From assembly GCA_011799875.1 (NCBI GenBank), contig CM022303.1:425931230-425995229 (forward strand): a DNA stretch of 64,000 bases, read 5' to 3'. Shown here piece by piece: positions 24,207 to 34,203 of this stretch; the first letter of the stretch is position 1, and each line of letters opens with the position of its first letter. A program made the translations under genes and the position numbers. Under the pieces are notes generated by a model. The model ran no database searches and was not told the origin of the DNA. It was given only the letters and a program-made list of their open reading frames with translations. Source of the DNA: Thinopyrum elongatum (Eukaryota; Streptophyta; Magnoliopsida; Poales; Poaceae).

Positions 24207-25621
24207 TGTAAGTGCATCAAGTACCCCCTTAGTGGTTTTGGAGTATTGAAGACAAATGGGTTGAGGGACTAATGTGTTTGTGAGTATACACAGGAGTTAA
24301 AGTCCTTGAAGATTTGGTTTAACCCATGTAAGACGACCCCTAAAAATGTATTTCTTCAAGTGAAGAACTTGGTGATGAAACTGGTACGGCCTTTGAGGAA
24401 ATTGACGTGAAGACTTTGAAGCTTGAAGACTTTTGTTTTCGTAGTTTCTTTCTTCTTATTTTGAGTCATAGGAAAAACAGTAATGTTAAAGGGGGTCTAG
24501 GTGAATCATAGTTCACATTTCCAAAGTGATGATCAAACCTATACATACACAAGCCGCTTCGAGTGAAGCCTTTAGAAATCTCCGGAACAGCTCACGAATT
24601 TGCTAGCGATAGTGACAAAGTTCATCTGGTCGTTGAGGAATTTGGTCGGACTGAGGAGTTAGGATTTTGCCACTGCGATCTGCCTATCATGAGGAAATTG
24701 AGTACCCCGACGAAACTGAGAGTTCAATTTTCCGACCGTTGCTGCGCCGCGTGCCAGCTGTCGAGTGGATCCTTATCCTGACAATGGTCATGTCTGAGAA
24801 GGGCATTTATGACAATTCATGTCAGGTTGCCCTGGCTATAAATAGCCGCCCCCACAACCACTTGTTGGTTTGCTGCTCTAGAAAGAACTTGACACTTGTC
24901 ATTTGAGAGCAACCCATCCTCTGATGACTTTGAGAGAATCCTAAGTGAGGAAAAACCCAACCAGAGCCAAAGTGATTTAGCATCACTGAAGAGATTGATC
25001 TATGTGATCCGACGCCTGTTACCTTTGAAGATTGTCATTCTTCCAGATGGTTAGGCGTCATGTTCTAAGCACCCAAGAGTCATTGTGGTGTGCCGGTGAA
25101 CAATTCTGTGAAGGTTTTGGAAGTCTATCTTGAAGACTTACCACGAGTGATTGGGCGAGGTCTAAGTGACCTTGGCTCAAGAGGAATACAGTGAGGACTA
25201 AGTGTCCTTCAAGTTCGTCTCAGCCACCTCAACCAGACGTACAATTGATACAGCAACTAGAACTGGTCTACCAAATTGTTGTGTCTTCACCGAGCCTACC
25301 TGGTTTCAAATTCCTCATCCCTACCCTTATTTATTTCGCTGCTGAAGATTTTGTGATCTACCCTCTGACGAATTTGAACTGAAGACTTTCATCATGCTAC
25401 CTTTCATTTCTTCAGTTCATCCTCTTCATGCTTGTATGCTCATATGAGTGCATGTTCTTCACCTATATGTATCTTGTATGCATGCTTTCCGCTTCTGTGA
25501 TGAACTAGTAGCCTCGTGTTTCTATTTCTTCACTCTGTTCTTCGTCAAATTCTTCAGAGTTTGATGAATTTCTAAAAATCTCCCATTCACCCCCCTTTGG
25601 GAGTAAACACGCACTTTCACA
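24207..25621 (+). mobile_element. 3' LTR of the older element (1,415 bp)
   Basis: Begins TGTAAGTGCATCAAGTACCC right after a polypurine tract and ends CACGCACTTTCACA. The short frames inside (24563-25382) have no recognisable product. Its partner 5' LTR is not in the window, so the TSD cannot be checked. Confidence 0.7.
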
Positions 25622-26174
25622 ACCTAAGCTCTTTCCACACTTCAGTGTCACCAACTGAATCTGTTAAAAAATTCTGAATGAATTTCAGTAGGCAACAAAA
25701 GGTTGGCAAGTGCTCTTCAATGAGATCGATGGGTCAACTCGGTGAGACAAGAAGTCTAGGGTTTAGGACAATGACTATATCAGTGTGACTTGGTGACTCT
25801 GATGGGTTTGGTTCAGTGAGTCCGAGTTGCATGTTTGGTTTGTGCTATAGTGGAATCAAGTGAAGTGATGTGAGGATTTTGGAGTTTGATCTTTAAGCAC
25901 TTGAGAAAGAAACTCATTTTTCACAACTTCACCCCCTTTTGATAGTATTGGCATACCTATGGACTCAATGTGATCTTGGATCACTCAAATATAAAATAGA
26001 GTCTTGAAGCTTGATCCAACACATACCCTTAGAATTTTGAGGGGTCCATTTTCACTTACCATTGTTGTACCTAAATTGAGTTTTTCTGAAATATTCTTTT
26101 GAATAAGCATTAGTTCAATGAGATATATGTTGTTATGAATTACCAAAACCACCCAGGGATTACACGCATTTTCA
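25622..26174 (+). mobile_element. truncated LTR related to the solo LTR at 27593-29228
   Basis: From about 25930 to 26174 it aligns with 28980-29228: both share CCTATGGACTCAATGTGATC, ATTAGTTCAATGAG and ACCAAAACCACCCAGGGAT. It ends in TTTTCA. Only the 3' third is preserved; its 5' part is cut where the preceding LTR ends. Confidence 0.75.
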
Positions 26175-26560
26175 ATATTCCATTGTACATGTATTGTACC
26201 CACTACCTTGTAGCCACTATGGTGACCCCTTGTGACTATAAAAGGAGGCCCATGCTACATAAAAGGAGGCATATGCAGGCTTCTTGCACCACACACACAC
26301 AGTCGTAGGCTATCGAGAGACTCGCATCGATTGAGGGCCTCCCGTACGAGCAGTGTTTGATCGATCAAGTCTCGCATCAATCGCTCGGGTTCAGTAATTT
26401 GAAGGGCTCGCTCAGGTTTAGTAATGCAAAGGGATCGCTCGAACACACGCAAACCACCCCTACATTGCTCGGGACCAACCACCCACCGTATACCCCGCGA
26501 GGCAGAGAAACCCCCCAAAAATTCTTGCCCTCACTTCTACCACGATTGTTTACGTCATGG
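26175..26560. other. unassigned sequence with TATA-like and CA-repeat motifs
   Basis: Contains two copies of ATAAAAGGAGGC (about 26237 and 26259) and a short CA run near 26290. It looks like promoter-type LTR sequence; I see no gene. Confidence 0.4.
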
Positions 26561-26774
26561 AAGGCCTAAATAACTCCATGTAGGTGCGCCACCAGCCCGC
26601 CCAAGACGAAAAGTCCATTTTCTGTCATAATTTTTAGTCATAGCAGTAGGTGCCCACCACATCAATGATGATACATGTTTTTGTCACTATTATCGTCATG
26701 GAAGTGTCACTTCCATGACAAAAAGTATTTTCGTTCGGACCAAAATGTCATAGATGTGTCTTTTTCTTGTAGTG
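26561..26774. mobile_element. CACTA transposon terminal fragment (right end)
   Basis: Ends with TTTTTCTTGTAGTG, the reverse complement of the CACTACAAGAAAA terminus of CACTA elements. The subterminal GTCACTTCCATGAC palindrome and TGTCATAGATGTGTC resemble the subterminal motifs of the CACTA element at 55009. The left end could not be found, so this is a remnant. Confidence 0.65.
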
Positions 26775-27592
26775 TATACTTCCACATCCAACTTGGAGAG
26801 TGCTACAATAACTCACAACACTTGGGGATTATCAGTACCATATAGGTATTGCTATGGACCCATAGTCCAAAGAAAACCACTCACAATCGATCATGGTAGT
26901 ATAAAGGTTGATGTAGATGACGACCGTGATGAATTTCCCCTCCGACAGAGTATCGGTGACCTCCAGATTGGATCGCGGTGGAACATAGAGGCGCGGCGGC
27001 GGAAAAAATCCTTGATAATTAATTTAGGGTTATCGAAGCAATATAAAGATGTAGGAAGAAAGAGGCGGTGGAATGGAGTCCACTCGGGCCCATGCAGCCA
27101 CCCCTGGCTGTGCCGGCTAGCCACGATGGGCCCTCATGGCTCCCCCCCCAAGCAGTGCCAGGTGCCCCAGGATGATTCCCGACTCATTTTTTGAATTTTC
27201 TCGATTATGTAGCTCCGTAAAATTGATTTTTCTGAAAAGTCCAAAAATATCATAAAATAACAACTGACATTTGGCACTGAATTAATAAGTTAGTCCACAA
27301 AAAAATAAAAATTGGTGCCAAAACTATGCCAAAGTAATATAATTATAGCCGAAACAAGCAAAAGTTATACGCTAGAACATATGACATGAACCTAAGGCAG
27401 GCCTTGCATGCCCATGAACACGTCCTGCTCAGAGTGCACATCTGGACGACTAAGTATCCCAAACAGGTAACCCTAAAAAACTATAGGAAAGGACGACACT
27501 TGGATTTCTACGCAAGGCAAAGTCCAAGACGTGCGAAACCAGGAGATCGAGGCAAAGGAAGGTCAAACCGACCAAGACTAGCTATAAATACC
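26775..27592 (-). mobile_element. degraded LTR remnant
   Basis: Part of it (about 27190-27330) read on the minus strand resembles the beginning of TGATACGTC-type LTRs, with the phrase around TGGCACTGAATTAATAAGTTAG in reverse. The rest, including the GC-rich block near 27080-27180, is not assigned. No gene is seen. The solo LTR at 27593 is inserted at its right edge. Confidence 0.4.
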
Positions 27593-29228
27593 TGTAGGAT
27601 CGAAAGTATGTCTAGAGGGGGGTGATTAGACTACTTGACCAAATAAAAACCTAGCCTTTTCCCAATTTTAAGTCTTGGCAGATTTTAGCAACTTGGCACA
27701 AGTCAAGCAATCAACCTACACATGCAAGTCTAAGAGTATAGCAGCGGAATGTAAAACATTTGCATATGAAGGTAAAGGGAGGAGTTTGGAGGGAGCAAAT
27801 GCAATGTAGACACGGAGATTTTTTGCGTGGTTCCGATAGGTGGTGCTATCGTACATCCACGTTGATGGAGACTTCAACCCACGAAGGGTAACGGCTGCGC
27901 GAGTCCACAGAGGGCTCCACCCACGAAGGGTCCACGAAGAAGCAACCTTGTCTATCCCACCATGGCCATCGCCCACGAAGGACTTGCCTCACTCGGGTAG
28001 ATCTTCACGAAGTAGGCGATCTCCTTGCCCTTACAAACTGCTTGGTTCAACTCCACAATCTTGACGGAGGCTCCCAAGTGACACCTAACCAATCTAGGAG
28101 ACACCACTCTCCAAAAGGTAATAGACGGTGTGTTGATGATGAACTCCTTGCTCTTGTGCTTCAAAAGATAGTCTCCCCAACACTCAACTCTCTCTCACAG
28201 ATTTGGATATGGTGAAAAGATGATTTGAGTGGAAAGCAACTTGGGGAAGGCTAGAGATCAAGATTCATATGATAGGATTGGAATATCTTGGTCTCAACAC
28301 ATGAGTAGGTGGTTCTCTCTTAGAAAATGAATGCTGGAAGTGTAGGCACGTTCTGATGGCTCTCTCCACGAATGGAGGAAGGGTGGAGGGGTATATATAG
28401 CCTCCACACAAAATCTAACCGTTACACACAATTTACCAAACTCGGTGTGACCGAATCATAAAACTCGGTCAGACCGATTTAGTTCAAAATGTGAACATTA
28501 GGGTTTTCGGTGGGACCGACATGTCAACTCGGTGAGACTGATTTCGTTAGGGTTAGGGCATAACGTAATCTCGGTGTGACCGATTACATAAACTCGGTAG
28601 GACCGATTTCTGTAATAGGCAAACAGAGAGTTGGTCAGGCAAACTCGGTGGGACCGATTCGCTCATTTCGGTGAGACCGAAACGTTACGAAAAGGAAACA
28701 GAGAGTTTACATTGCGAACTCGGTGGGACCGATCGCTCATCTCGGTTGGACCGAAACGTTACGAAGGGAAACAGAGAGTTTGCAATCCCATCTCGGTGAG
28801 ACCGAACTGACTAGGGTTTCTGGCAGTGGCTATGTCAAATGAACTCGGTGGCGCCGGATAGATCAAATCGGTGGGGCCGAGTTTGACTTTTGGTTTGGGA
28901 CATATGTGGATATGAGAAAGTGGTTGAGGGCTTTGGAGCATATCTCTAAGCACTTTGAGCAAGCAAGCCATTAAGCAACACCTCATCCCCTTTTAATAGT
29001 ATTGGCTTTCCTATGGACTCAATGTGATCTTGGATCACTAAAATGAAAAGAGTAGAGTCTTGAGCTTGAGCCAATATGTGTCCTTAGCATTTTGAGGGGT
29101 CCACATTCCTAATCCATGCCATGCCAATCATTGAACTTTCTGAAATGATCATCTTGAAAGAATATTAGTTCAATGAGCTATATGTTGTTAGGAATTACCA
29201 AAACCACCCAGGGATAGTTGCACTTTCA
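27593..29228. mobile_element. solo LTR (1,636 bp) with TSD ATACC
   Basis: Begins TGTAGGATCGAAAGTATG, ends TAGTTGCACTTTCA and is flanked by ATACC on both sides (27588-27592 and 29229-29233). No internal domain or second LTR follows, so it is most simply the product of recombination between the LTRs of one element. A TATA-like TATATATAG lies near 28391. It contains the palindrome array described at 28437-28880. Confidence 0.92.
28437..28880. repeat. array of about 13 TCGGTNNNACCGA-type palindromes
   Basis: The imperfect palindrome TCGGT(N3)ACCGA recurs about 13 times in roughly 440 bp, as CTCGGTGTGACCGA, CTCGGTGGGACCGA, TTCGGTGAGACCGA and similar forms. Spacing is irregular, about 20-60 bp. 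A few copies are degraded (for example GGCGCCGG near 28850). Confidence 0.85.
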
Positions 29229-29566
29229 ATACCAAAGGACCAAGACGACTGAATCGAAGCCCTAGTTTTGCCTGGAATAGATTCGATCTATGATGCTCCA
29301 TATAGTTCGAGCACCTCGAAACCCAGCGACTCCATATCGAAGTCCCTGGATCCACATTTTGCAATCATTGTTTATTTGTTGCTTGATATAACTGTAGACA
29401 ACCAGGACTAGAGTGGTTACTTGCATCGCATGGGCTCGAACATCGTAAAATCACTCCACTTTGTCCATCCGATAACCTAAGGTTACATCCTATTCTCGTT
29501 CAAACCCACATACATTATAGTATTGTTTGGATACTTGCAAAAGACCTTCCATAGGACAAGGTAGAG
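29229..29566. other. unassigned sequence right of the solo LTR
   Basis: Continues the sequence interrupted at 27592. It is probably old LTR or leader sequence. I see no gene. Confidence 0.35.
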
Positions 29567-29890
29567 GTGGAGGTGAATGTCGATGCCAAGGAAGGGGAGG
29601 TTGTGGCACTGAATACCGCAATTGCCGTTGACGAGGCCCGTCGGAGGGAGCTTGACACCATCCTTGTCGAGCTAGAGGCTAAGATTGTCGAGGAGGAGGC
29701 CGCCAAGACCACTAAGAGGAGCAATAACGTCGCGGTGATTTCCTCCCTCAACTTCCACAATGACGAGAAACCCCAATAATCCATGGATGATCCCCACAAA
29801 GTTCGTAGGGAGGAAGTTTATACCGTGGAAACTATGAAGAAGCGCAAGAGACACCTCGTTGTGTTCTACATGAATAAGTATAAGAAGTAG
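29567..29890 (+). pseudogene. short Glu/Ala-rich coiled-coil-like ORF remnant
   Basis: The frame 29567-29779 codes for about 70 residues, including VALNTAIAVDEARRRELDTI and VELEAKIVEEEAAKTTKRSN, with heptad-like spacing suggesting a coiled coil. After its stop another frame reads DDPHKVRREEVYTVETMKKR up to a stop near 29888. These two look like the end of one decayed protein. I do not recognise the family. AT-rich sequence resembling a 3' UTR follows to about 30070. It lies just upstream of the demethylase promoter but has no evident relation to it. Confidence 0.35.
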
Positions 29891-30540
29891 CAGTTTATGT
29901 TTAATTATGAGTTCATCGAGTCGTTAGATTATGTATAGTATTATGACGTTGAATAAGTTAGTGGAGTTTATGCCATGTTTGTGTTTGAAATGAAGTTCAC
30001 ATTGTAAAACAAGTTTTGAGAGTTAAGATTGAAGCTGGGTTAGATACCATCCTCCAATGCCTCGGATTTTTTGGGAGTTCAATTTTAGTTGTGTGTTATT
30101 AGGAGTTGCCAAATTAAGTGATGAATTAGACTTGTGAAAGTGTCGGTCTACACCCGAGCTCATATGCTCCTGCTATGAACAATCCAAAAGTTATTATTTC
30201 TGATTTTTTTTGTCAAGAAACATTGGTTAGTTTCCTACATACATGCAAATTTTCATGATGGTACCAACATTTTTAATGATTTGGACAAAAAAATAAGTGC
30301 TAAAAAATGTTTTCAAAACAAATTTTGGAGCATCGATTTTTTTATTTTTCACCTAGAGCACCATGATTGTTTTCTTCTCACAAAACTTTGCACATAGATA
30401 AAACAGTGAACAATGTTTGCTAACAGTTTTTTTGACTTCTTTTGACGATTTTTTGAATTTTATTATTCATCCGAGTACATCTAAACCCGAGAGCTGAAAA
30501 TCCATGTCTTTAGACATGCTTTTAAGGCGGGAGATTGGTG
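29891..30540. other. AT-rich upstream region
   Basis: AT-rich with T runs. Similar phrases (ACCCGAGCTC near 30153, ACCCGAGAGCTG near 30486) bracket about 340 bp that could be a small mobile element, but no clean inverted ends are visible. No gene is seen. Confidence 0.35.
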
Positions 30541-30890
30541 TCGCGGAATAGATCATTCCCAGAAACAGCCGTAAAGGCTCAAAACAAAGGCCGGGCAACA
30601 GTAGTAAATAGCCTTAACGCTCAATGATTCCCGCATCTCGCCTGCCCGGGCCCAGGAGCGGCGCCGAATCGCCACCGTTTGGATCCGAGCCGGGCAGGCA
30701 ATTACGAGCCCACGGCGCAGAAGCGGAAGGCTCTAAAACCTGTCTGCTTGGGCTGGTTTGGTGGTACGCGGTGCGGCACCAGGTTTGGTGAGGTGTGAAG
30801 GCTACAGGTGTCGCCGCACGCTGCCAACCGAGTGACCGAGCACGCATGCAGCAGGCTATAAGAGAGGGCCCACCGGCTCGGTCGGACTGC
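30541..30890 (+). promoter_or_regulatory. promoter of the DME/ROS1-like gene
   Basis: A sharp rise in G+C and CpG begins near 30540 after AT-rich sequence. A TATA box, TATAAGA, lies at 30857-30863, and a CT-rich initiator-like tract (30899-30914) sits about 40 bp downstream, so transcription probably starts around 30885-30900. GGGCCCACC at 30866 resembles the GGGCCCA (TCP/site II-like) elements of grass promoters. The leader exons downstream connect by consensus splice sites to the glycosylase coding exon, which ties this promoter to that gene. Confidence 0.6.
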
Positions 30891-31141
30891 ACAATGCGAT
30901 CTCTCTCTCTCTCTTGCAGTGAAGCCCCTGCTTGCTCTTTTCATTTCCCTCCCTTTCCGTCCCTCGCTAGCCTCTCTCTCCCCCGCACCGCACGGATCCG
31001 GGGTGGAGAGGAGGGGACTGGGACCCTAGAAGCAAGCGACGCTCCGTACTTCTCACCGAAGGTCTCCGCACGAGCACCGACGCGGGGGGACGCGCATCGC
31101 GAGGTCGTACATGGCCGATCTGCTCTGCCTCCGCCAGTGAA
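30890..31141 (+). other. exon 1, non-coding leader of the DME/ROS1-like gene
   Basis: GC-rich leader ending in CCAGTGAA with a consensus donor GTAAGC at 31142. The acceptor TTATTATTAG at 31233 ends a 92 bp intron. The exon contains a nine-codon ORF starting at 31111 and ending with TGA at 31138-31140, immediately before the splice site. The start is set by the TATA box and is approximate. No conserved protein is visible. Confidence 0.5.
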
Positions 31142-31233
31142 GTAAGCGCACATCGCCCGCGGGCTTGGTTTCCTTTTGTGTTTTGCTCTTTCATTCACTT
31201 GTTTCCATTTCACAATTTTTATGTTATTATTAG

Positions 31234-31324
31234 GGTGGATTGTTGGATGAGTCCAGCTCCGTACGGCAAGAGACTGCAGAGCTTGCAGGATTGGTCTGGT
31301 TTGGCTCGGAGGTGTAAGAAACAG
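31234..31324 (+). other. exon 2 with the beginning of a spliced upstream ORF
   Basis: Bounded by AG at 31232-31233 and the donor GTAATG at 31325. An ATG at 31247 opens 26 codons reading MSPAPYGKRLQSLQDWSGLA then RRCKKQ, in frame through the donor. Joined to the acceptor at 38726 the frame gains nine codons and stops at TAG (38754-38756), five bases before the main ATG at 38762. Such an ORF could reduce translation of the main frame. Splice sites are inferred from consensus. Confidence 0.5.
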
Positions 31325-31499
31325 GTAATGCTACAATTTTAGTGACGGGTTAATGCTTTGTGATCCAGTGCATGCTTATAAGATTATTGCCATGTTTATA
31401 CCCATTTACTCCTGGAGATAATAGTCTGTGGCCGTGACCATGTTTTGATAGACGATCAGATGCTTTGGTACGTTGCTTTCGCCCAAGCGCGTCTTTGAC

Positions 31500-33528
31500 G
31501 AAATCATTAGCTAGTCCCCTCAGAGGATGATGTTCCATCCCCATAGAGATACCAATTTTGATGGGTTGAAATGGGACATATTCTCTTCCTCAAAACTTAG
31601 CCTCGAGTCTATCTCTTTAGCCTCGAGTCTATCTCTTTACCACACGCGGCAAACATGCCGAGGCGAGAGTTGAAGAAGGCGCCCTGCGGCACCACGTGTT
31701 TCCTAGTAAACTTAGCGTTTAAGCAAAGCCGCGTTATACGGCGCGTTACTAACCGAATAGCCGGGACATATGTTGCTACCGTTTCTGAAAAACATGCACA
31801 CAAATGGATCACGATGCCGAGCGATGAGTAAAACAGTCACGAGTTATAAGGTTCTTCCACAAAAAGCTTAGCCTCGAAGCAATGTCGCCATGCGGTACCA
31901 CGTGTTTCCTAAAAAAACTTAGTGTTTAAGCAAAGCTGCACTATGCGACGCATTACTAACCGTATAGACGGGACATGGCGTGTGGGTGGTGCCATATGTT
32001 GCTAGCATTTCTAAAAAACAAGCACACACATGGATCACGATGCCGAGCGATGAGACACAGGTTATAAGGTGCTTCCACAAAAAGCTTAACGTTGAAGCAA
32101 TGTCGCCACGCGGCACCACATTCATGTTTGCTAAGAAACTTAGTGTTTAAGCAAAACCGCGCTACGCGACGCGTTACTAACCGTATTGCCGGCATGGCAT
32201 GTGGGTGGTGCCATATGTTGCTAGCGTTTCTAAAAAACAAGCATACACGTGGATCACAATGCCGAGCGGTGAGTGAAAGATTATAAGGTGCTTCCACAAA
32301 AAGCTTAACTCGAAGCAATGTCACCACACAAGCCTCATGTCCCTAAGTGAATAATGGCTGTAGGCATGCCAACATTGACATTTTTCACCGAGCGTTTCTT
32401 GAATGCTTAACACTAAAGCAAGTCCTCTTCACACTTTTTCCCCGAAAAGGAGGATAGATCTCCGGCCTCTGCATAAACGCTTAACCAATGTCGCCAAGCG
32501 TTTCTTGAAGGCGACAACTTACTCTCGAATCTATCTACTTGGCACACGCGATAAACATGCCGAGGCGAGAGTTGAAGAAGGCACCACACGGTTAGTGACG
32601 AAGCCATAGCCAGGGGTGAGGGGGAGCCATCCCCCACCCCCCCCCCCCCCCGGTTTGAAACTTTTGCACATATACCCTTCAGATTTCCTGAAAATTTGCA
32701 TATATACCCTTCAAATTTATGTTTGCCCCCCTGAAGCTTGGTAAACTATGTTCGCCCCCCCCCTTTCTCGGATCCTGGCTCCGTCCCTGCAGACGGTACC
32801 ATGTGTTTCCTAAAAAAAGTTAGTGTTTAAGCAAAGCCGTGCTATGGACGCATTACTAAACGAATAGTCAGAACATGGCATGTGGGTGGTGCCATATGTT
32901 GTTAGCGTGTCTAAAAACAAACACACACATGGATTACGATACTGACCAATGAGTGAAATAGGCATGGGTTGTAAGGTGCTTCCACAAAAAGTTGAGCATC
33001 GAATCAATGTCGCCACACAAGCCTCATGCCCTAAGCGAGTAATGGCACTAGGCATGCCAACACTTAACTTGGCGCCGAGCGTTTCTTGAATGCTTAACAC
33101 TAAAGCAAAGTCTTCTTCACAGTTCTTTTCCCAAAAAGGAGGATAGACCTCCGACCTATTCATAAACGCTTACCCCATGTTGCCAAGCATTTTTGAAGGC
33201 GAAAACTTAGTCTCAAATCTATGTCCTTAGCACACGCGGCAAACATGTCGAGGTGAGAGTTGAAGATGGTGCCACGTGATACCATGTACTTTCATTGGCT
33301 TTGGAATAATAGAGTAATTCAGAATAGCAGCCAAAACCTTGGGAACATCTAAGTGTTTAAGCAAAGCCACGCCATGGGACACACGTTAATAACCGGATAG
33401 TGGAATATTTCATTGGCTTTGGAATAATAGAGTAATTCGGAACAGCAGCCAAAACCTTGGGAACATCTAAGTTAATGATCAATAGGTTTGGATGGCATGT
33501 GGGTAGTGCCATATGTTGCTAGCATTTC
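31500..33528. repeat. degenerate tandem array of about 215 bp units in intron 2 (left part)
   Basis: A recurring unit contains AAGCAATGTCGCCACGCGG, then CTTAGTGTTTAAGCAAAGCC, CATATGTTGCTAGC, ATGGATCACGATGCCGAGCG and CTTCCACAAAAAGCTTA. Equivalent positions fall at about 31880, 32094, 32312 and 33001, so the clear spacing is 214 and 218 bp. Later units are broken by deletions, by a small inserted element (32593-32792) and by a local duplication of about 64 bp (33290-33353 and 33408-33472). The array continues after the copia element at 38255. It has no coding potential. Confidence 0.8.
32593..32792. mobile_element. small non-autonomous element (about 200 bp) in the array
   Basis: It interrupts a repeat unit and is flanked by ACGGT on both sides (32588-32592 and 32793-32797). 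Its ends, TAGTGACGAAGCC and GGCTCCGTCCCTGCAG, are imperfect inverted partners. Poly-C tracts occur near 32632-32650 and 32753-32763. The GGAGCCAGGAT-type end is common in small grass DNA elements; the superfamily is not clear. Confidence 0.55.
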
Positions 33529-33677
33529 TATTGAAGGTCCCAGCTTAGAAATATAGAACTGTGAAGGGACTAATATGTAACTTGTACATTGTATATATTA
33601 AGATGAAGGAAGAGCACCTGAAGTGGATCGAAGCTTCAGGAAGACAGAAAAATTCCCCACTGTGAGTTCATCCAACA
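33529..33677 (+). repeat. 5' LTR of the copia element (149 bp)
   Basis: Begins TATTGAAGGTCCC (expected TG mutated to TA) and ends CCAACA. Direct repeat of 38106-38254. Confidence 0.95.
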
Positions 33678-33689
33678 TGGCATCGGAGC
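33678..33689 (+). other. primer-binding site of the copia element
   Basis: TGGCATCGGAGC, directly after the LTR. It differs at two positions from the iMet tRNA complement TGGTATCAGAGC. Confidence 0.8.
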
Positions 33690-34203
33690 TAGGTTCATTG
33701 GAGGCGGCGGCGCCGGCGGTGTAATCTCCGGTGAGGCGGCGGAGTCCAGCGAGGAGAGCGCGGCGCATCTAGGCGAGCTGCACGCGCGCGCGACGCGGAG
33801 AGCGCGGCGCATCTAGGCGAGCTGCACGCGCGCGCGACGCGGAGAGCGGCTCGGCAGGGCTGCGCGGGCGGCGATGCTGCTTCTTGGACTCGAGGCAGAG
33901 TCCCTGCTCGAGCTCTTCCTTGTTCTCGTGTGCTGCGCGGGAGGAGAGCTGCTGGAGGGGAGGTTGCTTGTAGTGCTTGCTGCTGCTGGTACTGCGCGGC
34001 AGAGGAGGAGCAGAGGAAGCGGTGGTGGAGAGAAGAAGTGCTCGCTGGTGTTGTTGCTGTTTTTTGCTGCTGTGGCTGAGCTGCTGGAGCTGCTGCTGCT
34101 GAGGGGGAGAAAGAAGAGAGGGCCTTGCTGTGCGTGTGTGCAGAGGACTGCTGCTGCTGATCTATCTGCTGGTGTGTGTGTTGGTGACTACTTGGTGCGA
34201 GCT
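33690..34203 (+). mobile_element. GC-rich leader of the copia element
   Basis: Contains a 44 bp unit in tandem (33753-33796 and 33797-33840, plus the start of a third) and CTG/GCTGCT-rich sequence. An open frame from 33874 runs into the polyprotein, but its leucine-rich N-terminus looks like translated low-complexity leader. The ATG at 34204 is the better start. Confidence 0.6.

Noticed and set aside
33874..34203. Upstream 110 codons of the copia frame as true gag
   Set aside because: Leucine/Gly/Arg low-complexity translation of a GC-rich leader; the ATG at 34204 starts the recognisable protein.
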